Shown here in pieces: positions 1-8,655 of a stretch of DNA of 41,319 nt. The notes beneath the pieces are model-generated. The model was not told the origin of the DNA. It saw nothing but the letters and a program-made list of their open reading frames with translations, and searched no databases. The position numbers and the translations under genes were made by a program. The stretch's first letter is position 1, and each line of letters opens with the position of its first letter. The DNA is from Opitutia bacterium (GTDB lineage Bacteria > Verrucomicrobiota > Verrucomicrobiia > Opitutales > T3Sed10-336): assembly GCA_003566375.1 (NCBI GenBank), contig PXDN01000113.1:1-41319 (forward strand). The letters run 5' to 3'.

Positions 1-2557
1 AACCTTCCGGCAGCGCGACGTTGGCGCCAACGCTCTCCTGGATATCCGCGACCACGCTTCCCATGTCGCGCCCGGCCACGTTTGCCTGAACGACGATTTT
101 GCGCTGGGCGTTTTCCCGTCCGATCTGATTCGGACCGGCGTCGTGGGAGACTTCCGCGAAAACCGACAACGGCAGCATCTGCCCGGACGACGTGCTCACC
201 AGGGCCTCGCGAATCGTGTGGATACTTTCGCGCTCGGACTCCTGGTAGCGCACGACGATGTCGAACGTTTGTTGCCCGTCGAGGATCAGGCCGGCCTTTT
301 CACCGTTGAACGCGACGTCAATCATTTCGCCGAGTTGTCCGGCGGTGAGCCCGTGCAGCGCCATCGCCCGCCGGTCGTAGCGGATCGAGACCTGGGGAGC
401 GTTCACCATCGGCTCGACGGCAAGATCGACGACTCCGGCCACCTGGTTCATTTGCCGCTCAACATCTTCGGCCAGGCGGCGCAACTCCGGAAGTTGGGGT
501 CCGAAAAGTTTCACCGCGATGCTGGCTCTCGTCCCGGAAAGCATATGGTCGATGCGGTGGCTGATCGGCTGCCCGACCGTGAATTGGGCGCCGCTCAAAC
601 CCGCCAGCGTCCGGCGGGCCCGCTCCATGATCTCCTCGCGATCCGCCGCTCCGATGTCGAGAGTGACCTCGATCTCGCCGGAGTTGACCGGTTGCGCGTG
701 TTCGTCGAGCTCGCCGCGTCCGGTTCGCCGCTGGGTGGCCAGCACTCCCGGCAGCGCCAGCAGCCGCTCCTCCGCCAATTGTCCCATCCGATCGGACACA
801 TCCAGTGACGTGCCGGGGGGCGTGAGGTAGCTGACGGAAAGGGCGCCTTCGTTGAATTCCGGCAGGAAGGAACGTCCGAGAAATGGGGCGAGCACGAGGG
901 CGCTGGCGAGCAACACAACGGAGGCCGCGATCGCCAGCCACGGCGCGCGGAGTGCGATGCCGAGGGTTTTTCCATAAAGCGGTTTCAGCCATCCGGCCAG
1001 CCATCCTTCACGCTCCCGGTCGATTCCGCGGGAGTTCGGCAGGAGAAAGGAAGCGAGCACGGGCGTCACTGTGAGAGCGATGCCAAGACTCGCGAAGATC
1101 GAGACGATGTAAGCGATGCCCATCGGGCGCAAAAGGCGCCCCTCGACCCCGCTCAGAAAGAAGAGCGGAATGAAGACAATCGTGATGATGAGCGTGGCGC
1201 TGACAATCGGCCGGCGGATCTCTTTGGAGGCCTCATAGACCACGCTGAGGACTTCCCGACGATCGTTTTCCGGACGGGAACGGTTTTCGCGCAATCTTCG
1301 AAAAACGTTCTCCACGTCGATGATCGCGTCGTCCACCAACGCGCCGATGGCGATGGCGATGCCGCCGAGGGTCATGGTGTTCAGGGTCACATCCATCCAC
1401 TGGAAAACGAGGAATGTGAAGGCGAGGGAAAGCGGAATGGCGAGAACCGATATCAGAGTCAGACGAACGTTCCCGAGGAATAGCAGAAGGACGATGACCA
1501 CCAGGATCGCGCCGTCGCGCAGGGCGTTCAGCACGTTTCGAATGGCGACCTGGATAAAGTCCGCCTGCCGGAACGCGTCCTGTTGAAGAAGGACGCCGTC
1601 GGGAAGCGTCCCGGCGATCTCGTCCAAAACCGTGTCGATGTCGCGGGTGAGTTTAAGCGTATTGGCGCCGGGCTGTTTGGTGATGGAGAGCACGACGGCG
1701 GGCCGGGCGTTTCCCGAGGCCTTGCCAAAGCTGACGGCGGGCCCGATCTCCACCGTCGCGACATCGCCGAGCAGGATCGGGGAACCATCCTGTTCCGCCA
1801 CGACCGATTCGGCGAGGTGGTCCACGGTGTGGGCCCGCCCGAGACCGCGAATCTGGTATTCCTTCCCCTGGACACGCAGGATGCCCCCGCTGGCGTTCGC
1901 GCTCGCCTGCCGGGCGCTTTGCAGGACTTGGTTCAGGGACAGCCCATGGGCGGAAAGGAGAGCCGGATCGACCTGGACCTGATATTCCTTCAAATCTCCG
2001 CCGAGCACCACCACCTGGGCGACGCCGGGGATGGCGAGCAGCCTTCGGCGCAAGGTCCAGTCCGCGAGGGTGCGGAGGTCCATCGGCGAAACGGCGGCCC
2101 CGGTTTCGCCCGTTTCAGCGTAGAGACCGATGAGCATGATTTCGCCCATGATCGAGGCCATGGGTGCCATGACCGGCGCGGGAACGTCCGGCGGCAGCGC
2201 CCCCGCGACCGCCTGCAGTTTCTCGGAAACAATCTGGCGGGCGACATACGGATCCGCGTCCCAGGCGAACTCGACATGGACGATGCTGATGCCGGGCGCG
2301 GAAAATGATCGCACGCGCCGCACGCCGGTGGCGCCGTTCACCGCCGATTCCAGGGGAAAGGTGATGAGCGCCTCGACCTCCTCCGGCGCCATCCCGTGAG
2401 CTTCGGTCATCACGGTGACGGTCGGGGAATTGAGGTCCGGGAAAACGTCCACCGGCAACCGCAGGGTCGTGTATAGGCCGCTCAACAATAACGCCAGGCC
2501 GCCGACGAGAATCAGCGCCCGGTTGCGAAGGGAAAATGCAATGATCGCATCAAGCAT
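1..2557 (-). CDS. Heavy-metal efflux RND pump, CzcA/CusA family (3' end outside window)
   Basis: This is the inner-membrane, proton-driven pump of a tripartite efflux system. It should export divalent or monovalent heavy metals through the adaptor and TolC-type channel encoded just upstream. The visible 852 residues of a usual 1,030-1,060 begin MLDAIIAFSLRNRALI, with the first membrane helix near residues 10-30. A DVFPDLNSPTV-type segment follows, then the periplasmic porter domain and the TM2-TM6 block. The TM4 motif reads AIGALVDDAIIDVENVF, with two adjacent acids at Asp409 and Asp410. CzcA has DFG...DGA and CusA has AIGAMVDAA here, so metal specificity cannot be read from this motif. The ATG is 13 nt past the adaptor stop and has a strong ribosome site. 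The C-terminal part of the second half lies off the left edge. The family call is secure; the substrate is unknown. Confidence 0.95.
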   Translation of the reverse strand, partial: MLDAIIAFSLRNRALILVGGLALLLSGLYTTLRLPVDVFPDLNSPTVTVMTEAHGMAPEEVEALITFPLESAVNGATGVRRVRSFSAPGISIVHVEFAWDADPYVARQIVSEKLQAVAGALPPDVPAPVMAPMASIMGEIMLIGLYAETGETGAAVSPMDLRTLADWTLRRRLLAIPGVAQVVVLGGDLKEYQVQVDPALLSAHGLSLNQVLQSARQASANASGGILRVQGKEYQIRGLGRAHTVDHLAESVVAEQDGSPILLGDVATVEIGPAVSFGKASGNARPAVVLSITKQPGANTLKLTRDIDTVLDEIAGTLPDGVLLQQDAFRQADFIQVAIRNVLNALRDGAILVVIVLLLFLGNVRLTLISVLAIPLSLAFTFLVFQWMDVTLNTMTLGGIAIAIGALVDDAIIDVENVFRRLRENRSRPENDRREVLSVVYEASKEIRRPIVSATLIITIVFIPLFFLSGVEGRLLRPMGIAYIVSIFASLGIALTVTPVLASFLLPNSRGIDREREGWLAGWLKPLYGKTLGIALRAPWLAIAASVVLLASALVLAPFLGRSFLPEFNEGALSVSYLTPPGTSLDVSDRMGQLAEERLLALPGVLATQRRTGRGELDEHAQPVNSGEIEVTLDIGAADREEIMERARRTLAGLSGAQFTVGQPISHRIDHMLSGTRASIAVKLFGPQLPELRRLAEDVERQMNQVAGVVDLAVEPMVNAPQVSIRYDRRAMALHGLTAGQLGEMIDVAFNGEKAGLILDGQQTFDIVVRYQESERESIHTIREALVSTSSGQMLPLSVFAEVSHDAGPNQIGRENAQRKIVVQANVAGRDMGSVVADIQESVGANVALPEG

Positions 2558-2566
2558 AAGATAAAT

Positions 2567-2572
2567 CTCCTC
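2567..2572 (-). promoter_or_regulatory. Strong ribosome binding site GAGGAG for the RND pump
   Basis: On the minus strand GAGGAG lies 9 nt before the pump ATG and overlaps the TGA stop of the adaptor gene. This arrangement suggests translational coupling. It also fixes the pump start, because most other genes in the window lack so clear a Shine-Dalgarno site. Confidence 0.7.
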
Positions 2573-4235
2573 AGTGCGCGTGGCCGTGACCCATTTCCGT
2601 TGTGGTAAGCGACGCCAGACGGATAAAGGCGCCGCCGCGGGTCACCACCCGTTCCCCTTCCTCGATGCCGGACAAGACCACCGTGAAAACGCCATCGCCG
2701 GCGCCGAGACGGACGGTGCGACTTACAAAGCTCTCCCCCGCGGTTTGAACGAAAACGATAGGCAAGCCATCCTCCTCGTGAATGGCGGAAACCGGGATCG
2801 CCACCCTCTCTTCGCCTTCGTCGCCGACGAGCAGGTGAGCCGTTCCCCTCGATCCGGCCAGGAACCGGCGGTCGGGATTATCAACGAGGAACCGCGCGAC
2901 AGTCAGGTTGTTCTCCTGGCTGACCAGCGGCGCCGGCGGTCGACTCCGGCCGCCGAGTTCCGAGAGGCGGTGGCGCTGCTTGTCCCCCGCAAGCTGAAAG
3001 GTGACGTCGGCAATCGCCTGGCCCGCTCCCAACCGCGCAGAAAGCACCCGCGCCTCCAGGATGAGACGTTCAGGATTGACGACCAACGCCAGGGGATCGC
3101 CGGCGGCCACCCGTTGCCCTGAAACAACGAACACATCGCTGACAATGCCGTCGATCGGCGCCCGCGCTTTCGCCCGCAACGCTCCGGGGTCGTCCGCGAT
3201 CTCCTCCCAACCAAGGCGCTCGACCGCGGACCGAAGAGTCTCAAAGCGCACCCGCGCCTCCTCCACCCGCCGATCCGCCACCGCTTCCTCCTCCCGGAGC
3301 CGCTGCACGCGCCCGAGTTCGGACCTCGCGAGCATGTAGTCCTGCCTCAATTGGGAAAGACCGGCCTGCCATTCGGAGTCGGGAGAAATCACAAACAACG
3401 CCTGCCCCTCGGCCGCATGAGTTCCGGCCTCCAGCCCGTCTTCCGGGGACGCAAGACGAACGATTCCCGAGGCGGGCGCCGGCAGGATCGCCTGGCCGCT
3501 GGTGGGATACTTGAACGCGATGGCCGCCGGTATCGCCTGCCGCACGCGGCGTAACGCCGCGGGCTCGTTGGCAAAATCGACCTGCCACTGCTGCTCCTTA
3601 AGGAATGTGATGGTCGTGGGATCCTCCTCATCGGCTTCGGGATGAGGGATCGCGGCCGGGGAAACGTGGACGGTGACATCGTCAAGGATGTGGAGGTCGT
3701 TGAGCTGAGGTCCACGGACTTCGATCTCCATGCGGGCCGGTCCGGAGAAGGGAACTTCGAGAACCGGCAGGAAAATTCCGGGGCGCGCCGGCCTCTCCCC
3801 GCGGACGGAATACGTCTCTCCGCCGGTCGAGATTATCCGCACGTCCAGCGATCCGGCGGTGACCGGCGTGAAGTCGGCGGTGCGCGTGAGATGAATGACC
3901 AGCCTGACGGGCGTTCCGGCCACCAGTGGCTCATGCTCCATGAAAAGCTCGGAACTCCCGGTGTATTGCGTGATCGCGATTTCGTGGGCATGGTCGTGGT
4001 CGGCGGCGGTCCCGGGCAGCCGCGCGGTTTCATGAGGATGCGGACCAGGATGAACGTGACCGCCAACTTCGTGGGAATGTCCATGCCCGTGCCCGTGTTC
4101 GTGGGTCGCGTGCTCGTGGCTGTGGCCGTCGTCGTGGTGCGTGTGAGGACGGCAGCCGAAAACGGCAACTCCGGCGACAAGGAGTAAGATCGGTTTTAGG
4201 CGGGCTGCTAAAAGGAAAAATTGGATACGTTTCAT
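2571..4235 (-). CDS. Efflux RND periplasmic adaptor lipoprotein with His-rich N-terminus (CzcB/CusB-like)
   Basis: This membrane-fusion protein links the RND pump to the outer-membrane channel. The 554-residue product starts MKRIQFFLLAARLKPILLLV and has a lipobox ending VFGC at about residue 28, so it is probably a lipid-anchored periplasmic protein. Just after the Cys comes a dense His tract (about residues 31-85, with repeats such as HGHGHGHSHE). A beta-domain that is not part of the adaptor core follows to about residue 200. The barrel-sandwich/lipoyl half, a coiled coil (about 285-345, rich in LRQDY...RLREEEAVADRR) and the beta-barrel domains come next. The protein ends MGHGHAH. The His tract is consistent with metal capture in the periplasm, seen in several Zn/Co/Ni/Cu adaptors. 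It sits 13 nt before the pump gene and 23 nt after the TolC-type gene. Confidence 0.93.
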   Translation of the reverse strand: MKRIQFFLLAARLKPILLLVAGVAVFGCRPHTHHDDGHSHEHATHEHGHGHGHSHEVGGHVHPGPHPHETARLPGTAADHDHAHEIAITQYTGSSELFMEHEPLVAGTPVRLVIHLTRTADFTPVTAGSLDVRIISTGGETYSVRGERPARPGIFLPVLEVPFSGPARMEIEVRGPQLNDLHILDDVTVHVSPAAIPHPEADEEDPTTITFLKEQQWQVDFANEPAALRRVRQAIPAAIAFKYPTSGQAILPAPASGIVRLASPEDGLEAGTHAAEGQALFVISPDSEWQAGLSQLRQDYMLARSELGRVQRLREEEAVADRRVEEARVRFETLRSAVERLGWEEIADDPGALRAKARAPIDGIVSDVFVVSGQRVAAGDPLALVVNPERLILEARVLSARLGAGQAIADVTFQLAGDKQRHRLSELGGRSRPPAPLVSQENNLTVARFLVDNPDRRFLAGSRGTAHLLVGDEGEERVAIPVSAIHEEDGLPIVFVQTAGESFVSRTVRLGAGDGVFTVVLSGIEEGERVVTRGGAFIRLASLTTTEMGHGHAH

Positions 4236-4258
4236 ACGTTGTGAACGGAAAAGAGTGG

Positions 4259-5533
4259 TTAGCGTTCGAGGGCGGACGCGGTGACGTGGAGGAGATCGAG
4301 CGATGCCCGATGCAGGGATTTCCGCATCTGAATGCGATTGTGCCAGGATTCCAAATACGTCTCGACGGCATCCAGGTATTCAAGAAGAGACGTCTCTCCC
4401 GCCTCAAAGGCGGCTCCGGTCGTCCGGAGAAAGGTTTCCGCGTCGCCGTCCGTTTCGGCGGCCTCCAGGCTGTTCCAATGCTCCTGGATCTGAACCCAGC
4501 GGAGGTAGGCGCCGCGGGCCTCCGCCGCCACCATTCTCCGCGCCCGCGCGTGGGCGATCTCCGCCCTCGTCAGGTCTGCCTTCGCGACCCGGGCCGCGCC
4601 CTGGTTGCGATCAAACAGCGGCACTTCGACCGTTATTCCGACGAGATAACCGTCGCGCCCGGCGTTGTCTTCCTTGCGCGCCGCCAGGATCGAGGCGGAC
4701 GGACCTCCCTCGCGGCGGGCGAGTTGCTCTTCGGCCCGAAGCCAATCGACCGCCAGGCTCGAAGCTTTCAGGTCCGGGCGACGGGAGAGTGCGAACTCTT
4801 CCACGGCGGCCGCGCCGGCGAACACCGGCGGCGTGGGAAGCTCCGCCACCGGAATCACCTCCTCAAGATCGAGCAACGAGGCCAGACGAAAACGGATCTC
4901 CTGCAGGCGAACCTCGATCCCGGCCTCTTCAAAACGATGCCGCGCGACCGCGAGATTCACCCGCCGGAGCAGGGAGGCGGGGGCGTCTCCTTCCCGGGTG
5001 GCGGCCCGCGCGACCCGCTGTGCTCTTTCCAACGCGTCATGAGCGGAGGCGTGCCGGAACTGTTCCTCCTCCGCGGCGCCATGATCCATAAACAGTCCGG
5101 CGATCTCCCGGCTGACATGACGCCGATGATCCTCCAGTTGCCACTCGGCGATTTTGGCGCGACTCCCGGCAGCCTCGCGGCGGGCGCCCCGCTTCCATAG
5201 AAAGTCGATAGGCATGCTCAGGCCCAGCGTCGTTTCCCGGAAGTTTGCGCCCGCACCTCGGAGAGCCTCACGCTCGGCCACGATGGAGGGGTTGGGAATG
5301 GCCGCGGCGGCGCGGCGGCGCCCGTCGGCCTCTCGCCTTGCGGCATCGCTGAACGCATCGATCTGTTCGACGGCGAAAGCGCGCTCAATTGCCTCTTCGA
5401 GGTTAATCGAGCGCTCCCCGGACAACGGAGACCAGAACGCGGCGAGGAGACAACCGGCGGTCAGGATCGCCGAATGTGACGGCCAGGCTCGCGGTCCGGC
5501 CCGGCGGAAGGATTCTTTTCTTAAAATAGACAT
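4259..5533 (-). CDS. TolC-family outer membrane channel (CzcC-like)
   Basis: This is the outer-membrane exit duct of the efflux system. The 424-residue product from the chosen ATG (MSILRKESFRRAG...) has a basic n-region and a hydrophobic stretch (AILTAGCLLAAFW) fitting a signal peptide. The mature part contains two copies of the TolC-type helical hairpin (INLEEAIERAFA... and RPDLKASSLAVDWLRAEEQL...), including the RRPDL motif typical of the family. Long amphipathic helices run to the C-terminus (SLLEYLDAVETYLESWHNR). An in-frame ATG 99 nt further upstream (5632) would add a 33-residue leader with no signal-peptide logic, so the shorter start is preferred. It lies between the His-rich small protein and the adaptor gene, all on one strand. 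Confidence 0.9.
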   Translation of the reverse strand: MSILRKESFRRAGPRAWPSHSAILTAGCLLAAFWSPLSGERSINLEEAIERAFAVEQIDAFSDAARREADGRRRAAAAIPNPSIVAEREALRGAGANFRETTLGLSMPIDFLWKRGARREAAGSRAKIAEWQLEDHRRHVSREIAGLFMDHGAAEEEQFRHASAHDALERAQRVARAATREGDAPASLLRRVNLAVARHRFEEAGIEVRLQEIRFRLASLLDLEEVIPVAELPTPPVFAGAAAVEEFALSRRPDLKASSLAVDWLRAEEQLARREGGPSASILAARKEDNAGRDGYLVGITVEVPLFDRNQGAARVAKADLTRAEIAHARARRMVAAEARGAYLRWVQIQEHWNSLEAAETDGDAETFLRTTGAAFEAGETSLLEYLDAVETYLESWHNRIQMRKSLHRASLDLLHVTASALER

Positions 5534-5650
5534 CGTGAAGCATGGTTTCGTGTGGAGCGGGAGTCCCCTGGGAACAGGAAACGGAAGAACAGCCTCGCTG
5601 GCGGACAGGAGTCGCGCCGGAAGGCGTTTCAACCAAAGCGAAACAATGCT

Positions 5651-6094
5651 TCAGATAAGGAGGCGAATGGTTCTCGCGAAATGAACTTGAGGGGCGTTCA
5701 GCGCAGGCGGGGCGCGCGGGAAAGTATCGATCAATACGCTCTCGAACCGCGGAATTCCGAGGAATTCTGCCACGGGAGCCGGGGAAAGGGGGAGAGGAAC
5801 CGACATCCGCCCGGCGGCGACGCGACAGTTGCCCGGCGCGAATTCCTCCTCCACCTGGAGGATTTCGTGAGTGCAGGGCTCATGCTGTTCCGGGTCGCCA
5901 TGCCGATGGCCGTCCGCCCCCCGTTCCGGATGATGGTGACCGGGGCCGGGATGATCCGCGTGTTCGGCCTCTCCATCGCAGTGAAAGCCGAAGAAAAGGT
6001 GAACCGTGCCGGACCCATGCTTGCACAGCTCCAATGCGCCCGCACCCGTCACGGCGACGAGGAGGGTCAAAAGGATGGCGCAAGCGGACTTCAT
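5651..6094 (-). CDS. Small secreted His/Cys-rich protein, putative periplasmic metal binder
   Basis: I do not recognise a named family. The 147-residue product has a clear signal peptide (MKSACAILLTLLVAVTGAGA). The mature protein has a Cys near its start (LCKHGSG), a second Cys in HLFFGFHCDG, a His-rich loop (about residues 45-70, with PGHHHPER and GHRHGD) and a third Cys in EQHEPCTHE. The remaining C-terminal third is Pro-rich and featureless. Position as first gene of the efflux cluster and the mix of His and Cys suggest a periplasmic metal chaperone or sensor, which is inference. An AGGAAG sequence lies about 12 nt before the ATG. The gap to the TolC-type gene is 117 nt, so a promoter in between is possible. 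Confidence 0.8.
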   Translation of the reverse strand: MKSACAILLTLLVAVTGAGALELCKHGSGTVHLFFGFHCDGEAEHADHPGPGHHHPERGADGHRHGDPEQHEPCTHEILQVEEEFAPGNCRVAAGRMSVPLPLSPAPVAEFLGIPRFESVLIDTFPRAPPALNAPQVHFARTIRLLI

Positions 6095-6381
6095 TTCGGG
6101 AGCTTCCTAGATGTCCACCACCCGGTAGTCAAGCACCCCGGGCGGTAGAGCGGAAACGAACGCGAATGGGTTTGGGCTTCGCGTGTCAGCTCCCGGATCT
6201 TTTCGAACCACATTGGACACTTGGGTCGATCGACTTTCTTCCAAACCGATTCGATGACTCTGCATCGGATTTCTCTTCACGAAATAGCCTCATGGATCAT
6301 CATTATTTTTTCTGCCAACGTGGAGGGGAGTCATGAGTGTGGAGCGCAGCGGAACGCTCATTGACTCACCCGGCTTGCGTG

Positions 6382-6972
6382 TCACGGATCCGGCATGGTG
6401 TCACGCTGCTCCTCGGAAATCAAATCCGCTACTTCATTCACATCCATCTCCTTCGGGTCTTGCTTGATCTCAAAGTAGCGGCCCTTCCCCCGGAGATACA
6501 TTTCCACAATTCGAGTAGGATCGTCAGGATGCCACTGAGTCCCAGCCGGGGGATCAGGAAAATCAATTATTTCGTGGACTTCGATTTTCGGAGCGCCAAA
6601 TCCACGTGCTCTCGTGCGGAACAGATTCATTCCAGTGATGGGGATGGTCGCGACGACATAAAAATCTTCTGCAACACCCAGCACTTGGTACTGATCATAA
6701 CCAAACAGACCATGCGGCTCGGTGGTGACAAACGCGCATCTTACGTGGGGATGCAGTAACTCCTGAAGCAGGGCGGCATCTGGAACCTCTTCTTGGATCT
6801 GCCTTTCGATGTTCGACTGGACGTGCCGCACCTGCCATAGCTTCAACCTGGTCAACGGGTCGTCCGGCGGCCCCCCGGCAAACAGCATTATGTATCCGAA
6901 CGCAACCAGGGAGGCCAGGAGCCCTCCCGAGATGATTCCCAGTAAAAAACTGCCGTAATTTCTTCCAGTCAT
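6382..6972 (-). CDS. Hypothetical single-pass membrane protein
   Basis: No family is recognised. From the ATG giving MTGRNYGSFLLG the product is 196 residues. One transmembrane segment spans about residues 8-32 (FLLGIISGGLLASLVAFGYIM). A soluble domain of mixed alpha/beta composition follows, including HPHVRCAFVTTEP, a Gly-rich turn near RARGFGAPKIE and an acidic C-terminus (MDVNEVADLISEEQ). An ATG 45 nt upstream (7017) is also open but adds a polar stretch before the membrane helix. Base composition is visibly less GC-rich than the flanking operons. The nearest genes on both sides are over 150 nt away, so it may be transcribed alone. Confidence 0.7.
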   Translation of the reverse strand: MTGRNYGSFLLGIISGGLLASLVAFGYIMLFAGGPPDDPLTRLKLWQVRHVQSNIERQIQEEVPDAALLQELLHPHVRCAFVTTEPHGLFGYDQYQVLGVAEDFYVVATIPITGMNLFRTRARGFGAPKIEVHEIIDFPDPPAGTQWHPDDPTRIVEMYLRGKGRYFEIKQDPKEMDVNEVADLISEEQRDTMPDP

Positions 6973-7140
6973 TTTTCGCGAACGTTGAGCACACTCGAAG
7001 AATGGCCGCCAGCCCATTCTGTTGAGTGCTGCGTATTGTGAGGACCATGGTCCTGATCGACATCGTTTCTCAGTCGGCTGGAACCTTTATTGGTAGTCGC
7101 TTATTCCTGATAATCGTTGGTTAGCAACGATTCCGTCCGG

Positions 7141-7347
7141 TCATTCCGCGACTGATTCATCTTTGATTTCATGTAATATCAAGAGGTAAAAACATATTTC
7201 AAACAATCCTCCGAGCAGCAGGAGGATAAAAATTTCTGTTCGAAATCCAAAAATGTAAAGCAGAAAGGCAGCCACAATCAGAGCCACCAATATGCCTACT
7301 TTCCATTTCCTGTTTATCTTCATCTTTCCTATTTTATTCTCTTCCAT
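7141..7347 (-). CDS. Small two-helix membrane protein, hypothetical
   Basis: A short product of 68 residues from the ATG giving MEENKIGKM. Basic residues (KINRKWK) precede a hydrophobic helix (VGILVALIVAAFLLYIFGF). A short loop (RTE) and a second hydrophobic helix (IFILLLLGGLFEICFYLLIL) follow, with an acidic tail (KDESVAE). An internal ATG (7323) or an upstream TTG (7365) could also be used. The codons are AT-rich compared with neighbours, which supports recent acquisition or relaxed selection together with the gene at 6382-6972. No function can be assigned. Confidence 0.6.
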   Translation of the reverse strand: MEENKIGKMKINRKWKVGILVALIVAAFLLYIFGFRTEIFILLLLGGLFEICFYLLILHEIKDESVAE

Positions 7348-7379
7348 CTTAGGGTCTTGAGTCAAGCGGGCGTGAGGTT

Positions 7380-7618
7380 CTTTTCATTTCTGGCCAACGT
7401 CGATAGGGCTGGCATGTGGAGAGGCGGCAGCGCCTCTCGAAATTGCCGATTTGTTGGCTCTTTCTTTTTGCGGTGTCGTCACCGCTTCGTTGCTGGCCGT
7501 TTTCGCTCTTGCCAACGGGTTCTTTTTTGGCGCGGCCATCGCCGGGGTGCTGGCCTATTTGAATTACCAAGGATCAACTTCTTTCGGCGGCACAGCCAAG
7601 CCGGGTTCGAACCCATAG
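7380..7618 (+). pseudogene. Possible remnant of a small hydrophobic membrane protein
   Basis: A frame open from just after a TGA near 7369 to the TAG at 7616-7618 encodes a hydrophobic stretch (LLALSFCGVVTASLLAVF, then GFFFGAAIAGVLAYLNY) and a small-residue tail ending in SNP. It has no ATG and no convincing ribosome site, and it overlaps the end of the convergent DUF4434 gene by 45 nt. It resembles the C-terminal half of a two-helix protein whose start has been lost. Real use of a GTG or TTG start cannot be excluded. Confidence 0.25.
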
Positions 7619-8575
7619 GCGATAATCCCTGGCGAATTCCAAGGAACGGGCGTGCCCCGCATACACGTTGTTCACCGAGGAATTCACCATGCCGAGGTAT
7701 TGGTAGCAGAGCAGTTTTTCGGCGTGTGGGGAGACGGCCTCAATCTGGGCCCGTACTCGTTCAAACGGCGCCGGAACAAGGCGGCTCCCGTAAACCGGGC
7801 CTTCGAAAGAAAAGATTTCCACATCGGCCCACAGCGGCTTCCCGGCTTGGTCGTGGCACTCCCGCAGACGGCGGAAGATGGCGTCGAGTTCGGAGGGCGT
7901 GGTCTTTTGCACACCGACTTCATCCTGATAGGCCATGTGGTCCGCCTCCAGTCGGCGCAATTGCTCAACATAATGTTGGTCGGCCTTTACCGTGCGGGTT
8001 CCGTAGGGGGCGATCAGGATTTTCCGGGAAGCATCCGGTTTTTTGCAATGAGCCGCGAGTTCGTTGACGTAGCGGATGTAGTCTTCCGGGAAATACCCTT
8101 GAATGGGAGCTTCCACCGGCAAATACCAACCGGCAAAGGAACGATGGTGGCCGTAGCGGGCGTGGAGTTCGAGAGGGACCTCACGCCGGAGAATTTGCTC
8201 GCGGTCGTCGGCTTCCGTTTTTCCGGTCTGTTCGGAGAAAAAGCCGACCCCGGGGTAAACCGTCATTCCGTGACGGTCCGCCTCTTGAAAAACCGCCCCC
8301 AGGGGATCCCGGCAGGCGTGGTCCCATTGGGCCGGTACCCATTTCGATGGGTAGAAGGATTTCCCCCGCAGCATCACCGATTCCACCACCAGGGTGTCGA
8401 TGCCGAAGGCGGCCATTTCCGCGACCTTGGTCCGCCAGTCTTCGCAGGTGAATCGGCGGGTGGTCTCGTTCCAGTAACCGCCCTCCAGGGGATTCGGATG
8501 ATGGAAGTCTATCCAGCTTCCCGAAAGCGGAGTGCATACCGGTTGGGACGGGGTGGAGTGGTGGTGGGCGGTCAT
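7574..8575 (-). CDS. DUF4434 protein, putative secreted-polysaccharide-locus glycoside hydrolase-like
   Basis: The 333-residue product resembles DUF4434 proteins, TIM-barrel-like proteins that occur in polysaccharide-utilisation loci and have no proven reaction known to me. Family-like blocks are the GSWIDFHHPN start, FGIDTLVVESVM, a Glu-bearing GWYLPVEAP strand, DHMAYQDEVGVQ, ADVEIFSFEG and the terminal LCYQYLGMVN. The acids in these strand ends are candidate catalytic or sugar-binding residues. No signal peptide is visible from the ATG giving MTAHHHSTPS. An ATG 105 nt upstream (8680) would run through a terminator hairpin and into the neighbouring gene, so it is rejected. It follows two discoidin-like secreted proteins on the same strand. 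Confidence 0.8.
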   Translation of the reverse strand: MTAHHHSTPSQPVCTPLSGSWIDFHHPNPLEGGYWNETTRRFTCEDWRTKVAEMAAFGIDTLVVESVMLRGKSFYPSKWVPAQWDHACRDPLGAVFQEADRHGMTVYPGVGFFSEQTGKTEADDREQILRREVPLELHARYGHHRSFAGWYLPVEAPIQGYFPEDYIRYVNELAAHCKKPDASRKILIAPYGTRTVKADQHYVEQLRRLEADHMAYQDEVGVQKTTPSELDAIFRRLRECHDQAGKPLWADVEIFSFEGPVYGSRLVPAPFERVRAQIEAVSPHAEKLLCYQYLGMVNSSVNNVYAGHARSLEFARDYRLWVRTRLGCAAERS

Positions 8576-8583
8576 TCGTTGGC

Positions 8584-8622
8584 AAAACCGGCGTGAAAGG
8601 ACAGCATGCCCTTTCACGCCGG
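8584..8622 (-). terminator. Intrinsic terminator after the PEP-CTERM gene
   Basis: A perfect 13-bp inverted repeat (CCGGCGTGAAAGG at 8588-8600 and its complement at 8610-8622) with a 9-nt loop is followed on the minus strand by TTTT. It lies 33 nt past the stop of the PEP-CTERM gene and ends about 10 nt before the DUF4434 start codon. Confidence 0.75.
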
Positions 8623-8655
8623 AAGGAACGAACCGAATGTTTGACGTTGGGTGGC

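Noticed and set aside
143-808. Long plus-strand open frame opposite the RND pump gene
   Set aside because: It is the antisense shadow of the pump. The pump frame has clear family motifs and the plus frame has none.
6328-6367. Imperfect hairpin after the 6382-6972 gene
   Set aside because: Arms GAGTCA/TGACTC and a flanking TGAG/CTCA pair form a bulged stem, but no T tract follows on the minus strand, so I did not call a terminator.
6337-6759. 140-residue plus-strand frame
   Set aside because: It lies opposite the membrane-protein gene at 6382-6972 and has atypical composition with no domain.
7419-7438. GAGAGGCG-gcag-CGCCTCTC hairpin
   Set aside because: A perfect 8-bp stem, but it is over 130 nt past the DUF4434 stop, has no T tract and lies inside the possible gene remnant.
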